A program made the translations under genes and the position numbers. Shown here in pieces: positions 57,216 to 64,000 of a stretch of 64,000 nucleotides of DNA. Positions within the stretch are counted from its first letter, which is position 1, and each line of letters starts with the position of its first letter. Origin of the DNA: Chloroflexi bacterium UBA4736 (GTDB lineage Bacteria > Chloroflexota > Dormibacteria > Dormibacterales > Dormibacteraceae); contig DHIW01000104.1 in NCBI GenBank assembly GCA_002404015.1, positions 128,542 through 192,541 on the forward strand. The letters run 5' to 3'. The notes below the pieces were generated by a model. That model ran no database searches. It was not told the origin of the DNA and worked only from the letters and a program-made list of their open reading frames with translations.

Positions 57216-57530
57216 ATGGGGTTCGAGCAGTACCACGAGCCGGCCGGAGAGCTGTCCGCCGAAGTCCGCAGCTTTGCCCGCATGATCGCCTCCCTCACCG
57301 AGGAGGCGGAGGCGATCGGCTGGTACGAGCAGCGACTCGCCGTCGAGCCTGACAGCCAGGCTCGTGCCATCATGGCCAACGCCCAGCACGAGGAGATGAA
57401 GCACTTCGGGATGGACCTGGAGTTCCTCCTGCGGCGCAAGCCCGCCTGGCGCGAGACGCTGAAGCGCATCCTCTTCTCCGAGGGCGACATCGTCAAGGCG
57501 GGCGAGGCCGCCGAGAAAGCGACCGACTAG
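57216..57530 (+). CDS. Encapsulated-ferritin-like (EncFtn) protein
   Basis: The 104-residue protein resembles the EncFtn half-ferritin family from memory: YHEPAGELSAEVRSFARMIA, then SLTEEAEAIGWYEQRLAVEP with the first iron Glu, and ANAQHEEMKHFGMDLEFLLR with the ExxH iron site. Two antiparallel helices dimerise to make a ferroxidase centre. Normal EncFtn proteins end with an encapsulin-targeting peptide; here the tail is VKAGEAAEKATD, without one, and no encapsulin gene is in the window. A GGAG site lies just before ATG 57216. Confidence 0.75.
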   Translation: MGFEQYHEPAGELSAEVRSFARMIASLTEEAEAIGWYEQRLAVEPDSQARAIMANAQHEEMKHFGMDLEFLLRRKPAWRETLKRILFSEGDIVKAGEAAEKATD

Positions 57531-57535
57531 CGCTC

Positions 57536-58396
57536 CTAAGAGGGCATCCGGCGGAGCAGCACCACCGCCCCCAGGATCGCCGCCCCGCCCGCGTACTGCA
57601 GCGGCACCAACGCGACCCCCAGCAGGGTCAGCGAGGCGACTGCGGCCGTGACTGGTTCGGTGGTGGCGGCCATGCTGGCGTCGCTGGGGCTGATGTGGCG
57701 GAGACTGGCCAGGTAGGCCAAAGCTGACCAGTGTCCCGAAGACGACCACGAACCCCGTCAGGAGCGCGATCTCCAGCAGGTTGCCCGTGGGGCGCGCCGA
57801 CCAGGGAGGCGCCCAGATCAGCAGCGGGACGCAGCCGACCAGGAAGCCCCAGGTGGTGGTCTGCCAGGGCCCGATGCTGTTGACCAGGCGCACGGAGCTG
57901 AGGGTGTAGAACGCGGCGGTGAGGGCGGCCAGGAGTCCGAAGATGAGACCCAGCGGGCTGAGCGCCAGGCCCTGGCCGCCGCCCAGAGCGAGCAGCGCCG
58001 CCCCGCCCAACGCCCCGACCAGGGCGGCTGCGCGCACCGGCGTCAGGCGTACCCGGCCGCGGGCGAGCTCGTAGCCGACGATCATAGGGATCGAGGTGTA
58101 CTGGAGGAAGGTGGCCGTGGCCACATTGGAGTAGTCGATGGCCGCGAAGTACGTGTACTGGGCGGCGGTGACCCCGAATAGCGCGAAGACCAGCAGCCGG
58201 CGCCAGTTGGCCCGGGGTAGGGCGGCCGCAGCCAGGCGTACAGCAGCACCCCAGCGCCCAGCATCCGGACGCCGACCAGCCACTGGGGCTGGATACCGTG
58301 GTGCTGGAACAGGACCTGGGCCGCCGTCCCCGAAAGACCCCAGAACGCGGCCCCGACCAGAACGTAGACGAGGCCGCGCAGGCGTTCCCCTTCCAA
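57536..58396 (-). pseudogene. EamA family transporter, broken by two frameshifts
   Basis: Three reading frames together encode one EamA drug/metabolite transporter. The N-terminus, from ATG 58396, has LVYVLVGAAFWGLSGTAAQV. The middle has YTYFAAIDYSNVATATFLQY and ALTAAFYTLSSVRLVNSIGP. The C-terminus (57536-57721) has ISPSDASMAATTEPVTAAVA. Frame changes occur near 58,220 and 57,725. Order, spacing and family motifs (TEPV after helix 8) are intact, so the damage is recent or due to sequencing errors. Confidence 0.7.
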
Positions 58397-58414
58397 TCCT
58401 CGAAACTATGCCGG

Positions 58415-58843
58415 ATGGCCAAGGACGAGTACCCGCTGCTGGAGGTCCTCCGCCGCTGGCAGCCCGAGGGTATGTGGGCCAACGTGGGCGGCCGCATGCT
58501 CGAGCTCGAGCCCGGCCGGGCGCTGATCGAGGCCCAGCTCAGCGCCGCATCTCACGGCTTCCCCACCGGGATGGGGAGCATCGTCCACGGTGGGGCGCTG
58601 GCTGCCGTCGCCGACATGGCGCTCGCCTCGGCCGGCGCCTCGCTCTGCCGGGAGGGCGAGGTGGCGACAACGGTGGACCTCAAGGTGGACTTTTTCCAGC
58701 CCGGCCAGCCGGGCCGGATCCTGGCCAGGGCGACCGTCCGCCGCCGCACGCGGCGCCTTGCCTTCTGCGAGACGACCCTGGAGCAGGAGGACGGCACCGT
58801 CATCGCCGAGGCGCGGGCGGTGATGGCGTATATCCGGGCCTGA
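58415..58843 (+). CDS. PaaI/hotdog-fold thioesterase
   Basis: The 142-residue protein has a hotdog domain: GFPTGMGSIVHGGALAAVAD with the HGG motif and following Asp, VATTVDLKVDFFQPGQPGRI and CETTLEQEDGTVIAEARAVM. It hydrolyses acyl-CoA, probably an aromatic or phenylacetyl type as in PaaI. The ATG at 58415 is 18 bp from the divergent EamA start. No strong ribosome site is seen. Confidence 0.86.
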   Translation: MAKDEYPLLEVLRRWQPEGMWANVGGRMLELEPGRALIEAQLSAASHGFPTGMGSIVHGGALAAVADMALASAGASLCREGEVATTVDLKVDFFQPGQPGRILARATVRRRTRRLAFCETTLEQEDGTVIAEARAVMAYIRA

Positions 58844-58867
58844 CCCCCGGATGGAGGCCAACTGGGC

Positions 58868-58897
58868 TTGACATGTGACTAAACGGTCACCTATAGT
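58868..58897 (+). promoter_or_regulatory. Consensus promoter with TetR-like operator
   Basis: TTGACA (58868-58873) and TATAGT (58892-58897) are spaced by 18 bp. Inside the spacer is the palindrome GTGAC-TAAACG-GTCAC (58875-58890), a form common for TetR-family repressors. It drives the SRPBCC gene at 58949. No TetR gene is in the window. Confidence 0.75.
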
Positions 58898-58948
58898 CTG
58901 GGATGCCGCCGCGCCCAGCGAGCTCAAGAACCAGATAGGAGGAAACGC

Positions 58949-59422
58949 ATGGAAAAGATCTTCGAGATCTACATCAAGACCACCCCGGAACGCCTTTGGG
59001 AGGCGATCACCGACACGGAGATGAGGAGCAAGTACAACTTCGGCACCCGCATGAAGTCGGACTGGACGCCCGGCTCGCGCCACGAGACCAGCCACCCGGG
59101 CGCCCCCGGACTCCTTGGGGAGGGTGAGAACCTCGAGGTCGACCCGCCGCGCCGGCTGGTCCAGAGCATGGTGGCCCTCTGGGGCGAGGACGTGAAAAGC
59201 GAGGGAACCTCGAGGGTGACCTGGGAGATCGAACCGGTCGGCGACTCCTGCCGTCTGACCGTCACCCACGACCAGCTTCGCGAGGGTGCGAACGCCCAGC
59301 TCTACGGCGGCTGGCCGATGATTCTCTCCGGGCTGAAGACGCTGCTCGAGACGGGCGAGCTGCTGACCACGCCGGGATCGCTGATGTACGCCAACCCGGC
59401 CAAGTCGGCGGCGGAGCGCTGA
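58949..59422 (+). CDS. SRPBCC/AHSA1 family protein
   Basis: The 157-residue protein has the START-like AHSA1 pattern: EKIFEIYIKTTPERLWEAIT, then GEGENLEVDPPRRLVQSMVA, TSRVTWEIEPVGDSCRLTVT and GGWPMILSGLKTLLETGELL. This is a hydrophobic-ligand-binding fold. A GGAGGAAACGC ribosome site precedes the ATG. Its strong promoter with an embedded operator suggests induction by a small ligand. The specific role is unknown. The 165 bp after its stop contain nothing I can support. Confidence 0.87.
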   Translation: MEKIFEIYIKTTPERLWEAITDTEMRSKYNFGTRMKSDWTPGSRHETSHPGAPGLLGEGENLEVDPPRRLVQSMVALWGEDVKSEGTSRVTWEIEPVGDSCRLTVTHDQLREGANAQLYGGWPMILSGLKTLLETGELLTTPGSLMYANPAKSAAER

Positions 59423-59587
59423 GGCCTGGGCGGAGGGCGGGACACGGCATCAGAGCTCTACATCGGTGATGGCGATTGTCCGGGCCCTGATCCCCGGATC
59501 GACGCCAATCGGAAGTCCTGTAACCGCCGCGTGGCTGCCGGGCGACCCGCTTCCGTAGCTCTTCTCCGTGCGCGCCTCGAAGCCCCG

Positions 59588-60031
59588 CTAGGCCACCTTC
59601 AGAACCAGGTCGCCTCTCGCCGTGCCCGAGCTGGCGCTGATGTCCCAACAGCCGGCCCGGGGGAACGTGATGCTCGATTCGAAGCGAACGTTGCTGGAGG
59701 AGGACCCGGTGCTCGGGAACGGCCCGGCCCGCACGAGGTCAGCCGTGTTCTCCAGTCGCATCGCCAGGAGCCTCAGGTCGCCGCCGGCGCGCCGGTCGTC
59801 GATCAACCAGCTCATCGGGGCCGGCTCGCCCGCGCGCAGCTCGCCGCTGTAGCGGAGCAGCGTCACGATCCCGGGACCCGGGGAGGCGGTCCGGGCCTGG
59901 GCCGTGCTGGTCTCGACCCGGGTCGAGGCGCAGGGGCCGGGCGTGGCGGCGGTGACGCTGGGGCCGGTGCCACAGGCGGCCGCGACCAGGCTGCTTAGGA
60001 GGCCGAGGGCCGCGAGCCGGAGCAAGGTCAT
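59588..60031 (-). CDS. Putative lipoprotein, unknown function
   Basis: The 147-residue protein starts MTLLRLAALGLLSSLVAAAC, a lipoprotein signal with lipid-bound Cys at residue 20. The rest is rich in Ser, Thr and Gly with beta-type motifs (APMSWLIDDRRAGGDLRLLA, then GCWDISASSGTARGDLVLKV). GCWDISA resembles a short conserved motif in several secreted high-GC Gram-positive proteins. ATG 60031 lies only 16 bp from the divergent GNAT start. Function unknown. Confidence 0.65.
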   Translation of the reverse strand: MTLLRLAALGLLSSLVAAACGTGPSVTAATPGPCASTRVETSTAQARTASPGPGIVTLLRYSGELRAGEPAPMSWLIDDRRAGGDLRLLAMRLENTADLVRAGPFPSTGSSSSNVRFESSITFPRAGCWDISASSGTARGDLVLKVA

Positions 60032-60047
60032 TAGATTGCGAGGCAGG

Positions 60048-60572
60048 ATGTTACGGGCGGCCGAGCCGGCTGACGCGATGGGCATCGCCACGGTCCAGGT
60101 GACCGCGTGGCGCTCCGCCTACCGGGGTTTGCTGCCCGCGGACTACCTGGCCGGCATGGATGCCGGTGAGGCGGCGAGCCGCTGGGAACGCCGGCTCCGG
60201 ACGCCGGACCCGCTCGTCTTCGTCGCCGAGTCGGAGGCCGGCCTGGTCGGTTTCGCCTCCGGGGGTCCGGAGCGGGAGGGCGACCCCGTCTATCGCGGCG
60301 AGCTCTACGCAATCTACCTGCTGCCCCAGCACCAGAGGCTGGGACACGGCCGGGCTCTGGCGGCGGCGGTGGCGGCCGGGCTGGCCGATCGGCGCATGCG
60401 CTCGATGCTGGTGTGGGTCCTGCGCGACAACGGCCCCGCGCGCGCCTTCTACGAGCGGCTCGGGGGGGCGTACGTGCGCGAGCACCCGCTGGAGATCGGA
60501 GGCGCGACCGTGGCGGAGGTGTCCTACGGCTGGCGCGATACGGTCAGCCTGCGGGGATCGGAGGCAGGCTGA
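60048..60572 (+). CDS. GNAT family N-acetyltransferase
   Basis: The 174-residue protein shows GNAT motifs: VQVTAWRSAYRGLLPADYLA, GELYAIYLLPQHQRLGHGRA (motif A, acetyl-CoA pyrophosphate loop QRLGHGRA) and RDNGPARAFYERLGGAYV (motif B). It acetylates an amine on a small molecule or protein; the substrate is unknown. Start ATG 60048 has GAGGCAGG upstream. Its 3' end overlaps the convergent membrane protein gene by 29 bp. Confidence 0.88.
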   Translation: MLRAAEPADAMGIATVQVTAWRSAYRGLLPADYLAGMDAGEAASRWERRLRTPDPLVFVAESEAGLVGFASGGPEREGDPVYRGELYAIYLLPQHQRLGHGRALAAAVAAGLADRRMRSMLVWVLRDNGPARAFYERLGGAYVREHPLEIGGATVAEVSYGWRDTVSLRGSEAG

Positions 60573-60885
60573 CGTCAGCCGGAAGGCTGGCCCGCTGCCA
60601 GGTGGCGCCGCGTCCCGCGTCGTCAGCAGCGCAGCCTGGCGCCGGCTGGCCGGTCTGCGTGTACAGCAGCAGCAGCCCGTGGCGGGCGTCCGTGAATTGG
60701 ATTTCGCCGACCGCGGCAAAGCGCGGTACCAGCGTTGGCACTTTCGGGGCCGGCCCGACCCTGGGCGGCGCGATGCTGGGGGCCAGGTACACAGCCGCCG
60801 CTACGACAAGGGCCAGCGCCGTCAGCACGATGACCGCCGGCCCGCGAAGCTCACGACTGCCGGTCAGGGGGGCTTCCTCGAACAC
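60544..60885 (-). CDS. Small membrane-anchored protein, unknown
   Basis: The 113-residue protein has one N-terminal membrane helix (AVIVLTALALVVAAAVYLAP) and a small external domain (FAAVGEIQFTDARHGLLLLY, ending SLPADVSLPPIPAG). The EIQFTDARHGLLL motif resembles one blade of a BNR/sortilin-type beta-propeller seen in secreted proteins. It starts 35 bp inside the MFS gene, so it is coupled to it. Function unknown. Confidence 0.6.
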   Translation of the reverse strand: MFEEAPLTGSRELRGPAVIVLTALALVVAAAVYLAPSIAPPRVGPAPKVPTLVPRFAAVGEIQFTDARHGLLLLYTQTGQPAPGCAADDAGRGATWQRASLPADVSLPPIPAG

Positions 60886-62044
60886 TCCTGGACCAGATGA
60901 TCAGGCTCAGCGCCACCCCGAGCAAGCAGATCGCGGTGCCGGCCCAGAACGCGAAGGCCGGGCGGATCGTGTAGAGGGCGCCGCCGGCCACCGCGCCCAG
61001 GACCTGGACCGCATTCACGGCGAGGCCGTAGATTCCCTGCGTCCGGCCCTGCTGGCCGGGCGGCGCGGCTCGGCTGACCTCGGCGTTCAGCGCCGGCTGC
61101 CCCGCGACGGTCAGGGCCCCCTCGCCGAACCCGATCAGGATCAGGGCCGGCACGTTTGCGATCAGCGGGTACACCCCGTTCAAGATGCCGTAGGTGGTGA
61201 TCGTCAGAGCCGCCGGCCGGCGGTAGCCCAGCCGGTCGCTGAGGCGGCCGATGGTGCCGCCCAGCAGCACGATGGGCAGGGCGTAGACGGCGAACGAGAG
61301 TCCAACCTGCACAGTCGTGGCGCCGCGGCCCGTTATATAGAGGCTCCAGATCGCGTCATAGGTGCCGAACACGTAGTAGATCGGACCGGCCAGCAGCAGC
61401 ACCGGCACCAGCCGCCGCAGCAGCTGGAGAGGAGCCCGCGGCGGCTCCGCCCCCAGGTCGGCGATGCGGGGAACGGCGGGTAGCTGCAGCATCATCACCG
61501 TTGCCGCCAGGCAGAGCAGGGCACCCGCCGCGAAGATGGCGTCCAGCCGGAATACGGCCACGACACCGCCCAGGACCGGCCCGATCACGGTGCCGACCAT
61601 GCTCGACGCCCGCAGCTGACCGTAGGCCCAGCCGCGCTGGGCCGGGGTCGTCAGGTCGGCCACCAGCGCGGCCGCCGCCGGGCCGAAGAAGCCGGCCACG
61701 AAGGCGTGGACGAAGCGGACCGGGACCAGCGCCCACACCGGCAGGGGCGCCAGGTAGACGAGGAAGAGGATCCCGTAGGTGGCCAGCGACAAGATGATCA
61801 CGCGCCGGCGGCCGAAGCGGTCCGAGGCCCAGCCGCCAGGGTACTGGGCGCTGCCGTAGCCGACCATCCCGGTGGCGAAGATCACCCCGACCAGCAGCGC
61901 CGAGCCGCCCCGACTGCCGATGAACAGGGGCAGGATGGGCAGGAAGAACCCGATCCCGATCTCGGTCAGCGCATTGCCTGCGAGCAGGATCCAGAGCGAG
62001 CGCCGGAAGCCCGCGGCGCTAGCGGTCGGCGGCCCGGAGCCCAA
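60851..62044 (-). CDS. Major facilitator superfamily transporter (DHA1-type)
   Basis: The 397-residue protein has twelve helices with the motif GGWASDRFGRRRVIILSLAT in loop 2-3 and GTIGRLSDRLGYRRPAALTI in the second half. The motif LVPVRFVHAFVAGFFGPAAA fits drug:H+ antiporters. Start at 62044 overlaps the upstream MFS gene's end by 26 bp, so the two transporters are coexpressed. Substrate unknown. Confidence 0.88.
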   Translation of the reverse strand: MGSGPPTASAAGFRRSLWILLAGNALTEIGIGFFLPILPLFIGSRGGSALLVGVIFATGMVGYGSAQYPGGWASDRFGRRRVIILSLATYGILFLVYLAPLPVWALVPVRFVHAFVAGFFGPAAAALVADLTTPAQRGWAYGQLRASSMVGTVIGPVLGGVVAVFRLDAIFAAGALLCLAATVMMLQLPAVPRIADLGAEPPRAPLQLLRRLVPVLLLAGPIYYVFGTYDAIWSLYITGRGATTVQVGLSFAVYALPIVLLGGTIGRLSDRLGYRRPAALTITTYGILNGVYPLIANVPALILIGFGEGALTVAGQPALNAEVSRAAPPGQQGRTQGIYGLAVNAVQVLGAVAGGALYTIRPAFAFWAGTAICLLGVALSLIIWSRSVRGSPPDRQS

Positions 62045-63449
62045 GTCCGTTCACGGCCGCGCCGGCCAGCATCAGCGCCGCGCAGCAGACCATCGCCAGG
62101 TGGAAGGCCGCGGTAGCGGTGGCGCCCGCGGAGGCGGTGAAGTCAGGCCGGCGGCCGCCGAAGACAGCAGCCACGCCGAGGAAGATCCCTGCCCCCGCCA
62201 GCTGAGGACCGACCCGGGACAGGGCGTTGTTGAGCGCAGAGGCGACGCCGGCGTTCTGTGCCGGAACGCTGGACATGAGCGCGGTCGTGAGCGGGGCCAC
62301 CACCAGGGCGATGCCGGTCCCGTAGACGACGATCCCTGGCAGGAAGTCGACCAGGTAGCCGACCGGCGGCAGGTAGGTGTGAGGATCGCCTGGCGTGAAT
62401 GCCCAGCGGCCGCTGGCCTGGCTCACCCGGGCCAGCCAGAGGATCCCCGCCGCCATCAGGACAGGCCCGGCGACAAGGAAGGGGCGCACGCCGAACCGCC
62501 CGCTCAGTCTTCCGATCGGTCGGGAGCCGAAGCCGAGGAGGAGCCCGCCTGGCAGAAAGACCAGTCCGGCCGCCGCCGCCGTATAGCCGAGGACGCCCTG
62601 GATGTAGAGGGGCAGGTAGTACGACTGGACATACAACGCGCCGTAGATGAGCAGCGTCGACAGGTTGACGATGTTGAACTCGCGGCGCCGGAAGAGAGAC
62701 AGGGGCACCAGCGGGTTGGGCGACCGGCGCAGCCACAGCGGGAGCCCGATGGCGGCCGCGACGCCCGCGGCCAGCAGGAGGATGGCGCCGATCCCCCAGC
62801 CGTGCTCCTGGCCGAAGACCACGCCGAAGGAGAGACCGCCGACGGCCACCGCGGCGAGCAGCGCGCCCAGCCAGTCGAAACCGGCCGGCGCCGCTTCGGC
62901 CCGGCTCTCGGGCACGTGGACGGCGGTCATCCAGAGGGCGGCCACGACCAGCGGGACGTTGATGAGGAACACCGCCCGCCAGCTGACCGTGTCGACCAGT
63001 AGCCCGCCCACCAGCGGCCCGGCGAGGGTCAGGAGGGTGGTGGCCCCCGCCCACGTCCCATAGGCTCGAGCCTGCTCCTCGCCTTCGAACGCCGTCCGGA
63101 TCAGCGCCAGCGAGCCCGGCACCAGCAGCGCCCCGGCGGCGCCCTGGATGATCCGGAAGGCGACCAGCGCCTCGATGTTGGGGGCCAGGCCGCAGAGCAG
63201 CGAGGCAGCGCCGAAGCCGGCGAGGCCGATCAGGAACGTGCGCCGGCGGCCGTAGCGGTCGTTCACTGCCCCGGCCAGGATCAGGAGGGTGGCCAGGGTC
63301 AGCAGGTAGCCGTTGAAGACGTAGGTCTGGCCTTCCAGCACGCCCAGAACCGAGCTGCGCAGGTCGTGGCCGATCCTCGGGAGTGCCACGTTGACGACGG
63401 TGCCGTCCAGGAAGACGATCCCGGAGCCGAGGATCGCCGCCGTCAGCAC
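62019..63449 (-). CDS. MFS transporter, EmrB/QacA (DHA2) family
   Basis: The 476-residue protein has fourteen predicted helices. ILGSGIVFLDGTVVNVALPR is the DHA2 motif D1 (Asp in helix 1), GAVNDRYGRRRTFLIGLAGF the loop 2-3 motif, and GPLVGGLLVDTVSWRAVFLI motif C. It should export cationic or hydrophobic drugs. GTG 63449 is the first usable start. It is divergent from the DUF1684 gene, with 28 bp between starts. Confidence 0.9.
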   Translation of the reverse strand: MLTAAILGSGIVFLDGTVVNVALPRIGHDLRSSVLGVLEGQTYVFNGYLLTLATLLILAGAVNDRYGRRRTFLIGLAGFGAASLLCGLAPNIEALVAFRIIQGAAGALLVPGSLALIRTAFEGEEQARAYGTWAGATTLLTLAGPLVGGLLVDTVSWRAVFLINVPLVVAALWMTAVHVPESRAEAAPAGFDWLGALLAAVAVGGLSFGVVFGQEHGWGIGAILLLAAGVAAAIGLPLWLRRSPNPLVPLSLFRRREFNIVNLSTLLIYGALYVQSYYLPLYIQGVLGYTAAAAGLVFLPGGLLLGFGSRPIGRLSGRFGVRPFLVAGPVLMAAGILWLARVSQASGRWAFTPGDPHTYLPPVGYLVDFLPGIVVYGTGIALVVAPLTTALMSSVPAQNAGVASALNNALSRVGPQLAGAGIFLGVAAVFGGRRPDFTASAGATATAAFHLAMVCCAALMLAGAAVNGLGLRAADR

Positions 63450-63477
63450 CCAGCCGGCAGGCTTAACCTGAGCCGAC

Positions 63478-64000
63478 GTGGGCGAGCTCCAGGGCTATCT
63501 CGATCTTGTCGACTGGCGCCGCCGGGTCGGGGACCTGTATCGCGTGGGCGTCGCGGAGGGCCTTGGCGAATTCCGGCGAGGCCGCGATCGACTCTTCAGG
63601 ACTCATCCTCAATCACCCATACCGGCTGACACCCGCGATTCCTTTCAAGGTCTCCGATATTTTGAAGGGGATCCCGCCTACCGCATCGCCTGCGGCCTGG
63701 AAGCCATAGGCGGCGAGGACCTCGAGGTCGACACCGGCGGCGAGGATGGCGTGGTCCGGTACCGACCTGCCGGCCGGCTCGCGTTCGACGTGGCGGGCAC
63801 GCGGGTGGCATTGACCGTCTTCTGGCTGGTGGGCTACGGCGGCGGGCTCTTCCTGCCCTTCCGTGACACCACCTCCGGCACGGAGACCTACGGCGGCGGC
63901 CGCTACCTCTTCGACACCATCAAGAACACCGACGGCCTCAGCCTGGAGGTGACCCCCGGCTCCTCGGACGTCGTGATCGACTTCAACTTCGCCTACAACC
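63478..64000 (+). CDS. DUF1684 family protein (partial)
   Basis: The frame from GTG 63478 is open to the right edge (174 codons). It begins VGELQGYLDLVDWRRRVGDL and shows the DUF1684 pattern: PQSPIPADTRDSFQGLRYFE, DPAYR, LFLPFRDTTSGTETYGGGRY and VVIDFNFAYN, where family members continue with a Cys-rich CPxPP motif outside the window. A TAACCT hexamer lies 8 nt before the GTG, another leaderless pattern. The biochemical role of DUF1684 is not known. Confidence 0.82.
   Translation, partial: MGELQGYLDLVDWRRRVGDLYRVGVAEGLGEFRRGRDRLFRTHPQSPIPADTRDSFQGLRYFEGDPAYRIACGLEAIGGEDLEVDTGGEDGVVRYRPAGRLAFDVAGTRVALTVFWLVGYGGGLFLPFRDTTSGTETYGGGRYLFDTIKNTDGLSLEVTPGSSDVVIDFNFAYN

Noticed and set aside
1..64000. 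tRNA, rRNA, CRISPR arrays, transposases, integrases or phage genes
   Set aside because: I looked for characteristic motifs and repeat spacing and found none beyond the two 113-bp repeat copies. A tRNAscan or Rfam search was not possible here.

Overview
The window is GC-rich DNA, densely packed with genes and short intergenic gaps, from a high-GC bacterium that is probably monoderm. It encodes a sortase with a small candidate substrate, several lipoproteins, DesK/NarL-type two-component systems, an AdnAB/AddAB-type helicase-nuclease pair and an iolA gene. Many starts are GTG, and at least ten genes have a TAnnnT -10 hexamer only 6-9 nt before the start codon, which points to widespread leaderless transcription. 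This fits Actinomycetota or a soil lineage such as Dormibacterota/Chloroflexota; without rRNA or a database search I cannot choose. No tRNA, rRNA, CRISPR array, IS element or prophage was seen.

Layout. 1-9.3 kb is an exopolysaccharide/glycan locus: O-antigen ligase-like protein, a tandem glycosyltransferase fusion, a Wzz protein fused to a dead kinase domain, a priming sugar transferase, and a Wlb/Wbp-type set (Gfo/Idh dehydrogenase, DegT aminotransferase, hexapeptide acetyltransferase) plus a deacetylase-like protein. 9.4-12.2 kb holds a small sortase-substrate-like protein, a sortase and a DUF4012 protein. 12.4-18.3 kb carries a two-component pair, a GH26-like secreted enzyme, a cupin and a fused DesK-DesR protein, which is divergent from an ABC exporter (18.4-20.2 kb). 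20.2-24.3 kb has a nitroreductase remnant, a PfkB kinase, a basic-tailed protein, and a WYL regulator divergent from an AlkA-like glycosylase with a perfect 12-bp palindrome between them. 24.3-30.5 kb is the paired helicase-nuclease.

30.5-41 kb contains an OmpR two-component operon, a DsbA-like gene with an in-frame TGA exactly where the active-site Cys belongs (candidate selenoprotein), a CPBP protease, an MFS transporter, an SF1 helicase, a site-2 protease, and HAD and HIT proteins. Two copies of a 113-bp double-hairpin repeat lie at 33.6 and 41.0 kb. 41-56.8 kb is mostly metabolic: acyl-CoA ligase, LysE exporter, Cgl0159-like aldolase with methylmalonate-semialdehyde dehydrogenase, bactofilin, CoA transferase with enoyl-CoA hydratase, HIBADH-type dehydrogenase with a VOC protein, an amidohydrolase and a phospholipase-C-like lipoprotein. 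57-64 kb has an EncFtn-like ferritin, a frameshifted EamA transporter, a thioesterase, an SRPBCC protein under a consensus promoter with a TetR-like operator, a GNAT enzyme, two MFS transporters and a truncated DUF1684 gene.

The strongest candidate for something new is the TGA-containing DsbA-like gene. Next are the leaderless/bidirectional promoter architecture, the WYL fusion with its palindrome, the double-hairpin repeat family and the orphan EncFtn-like ferritin.
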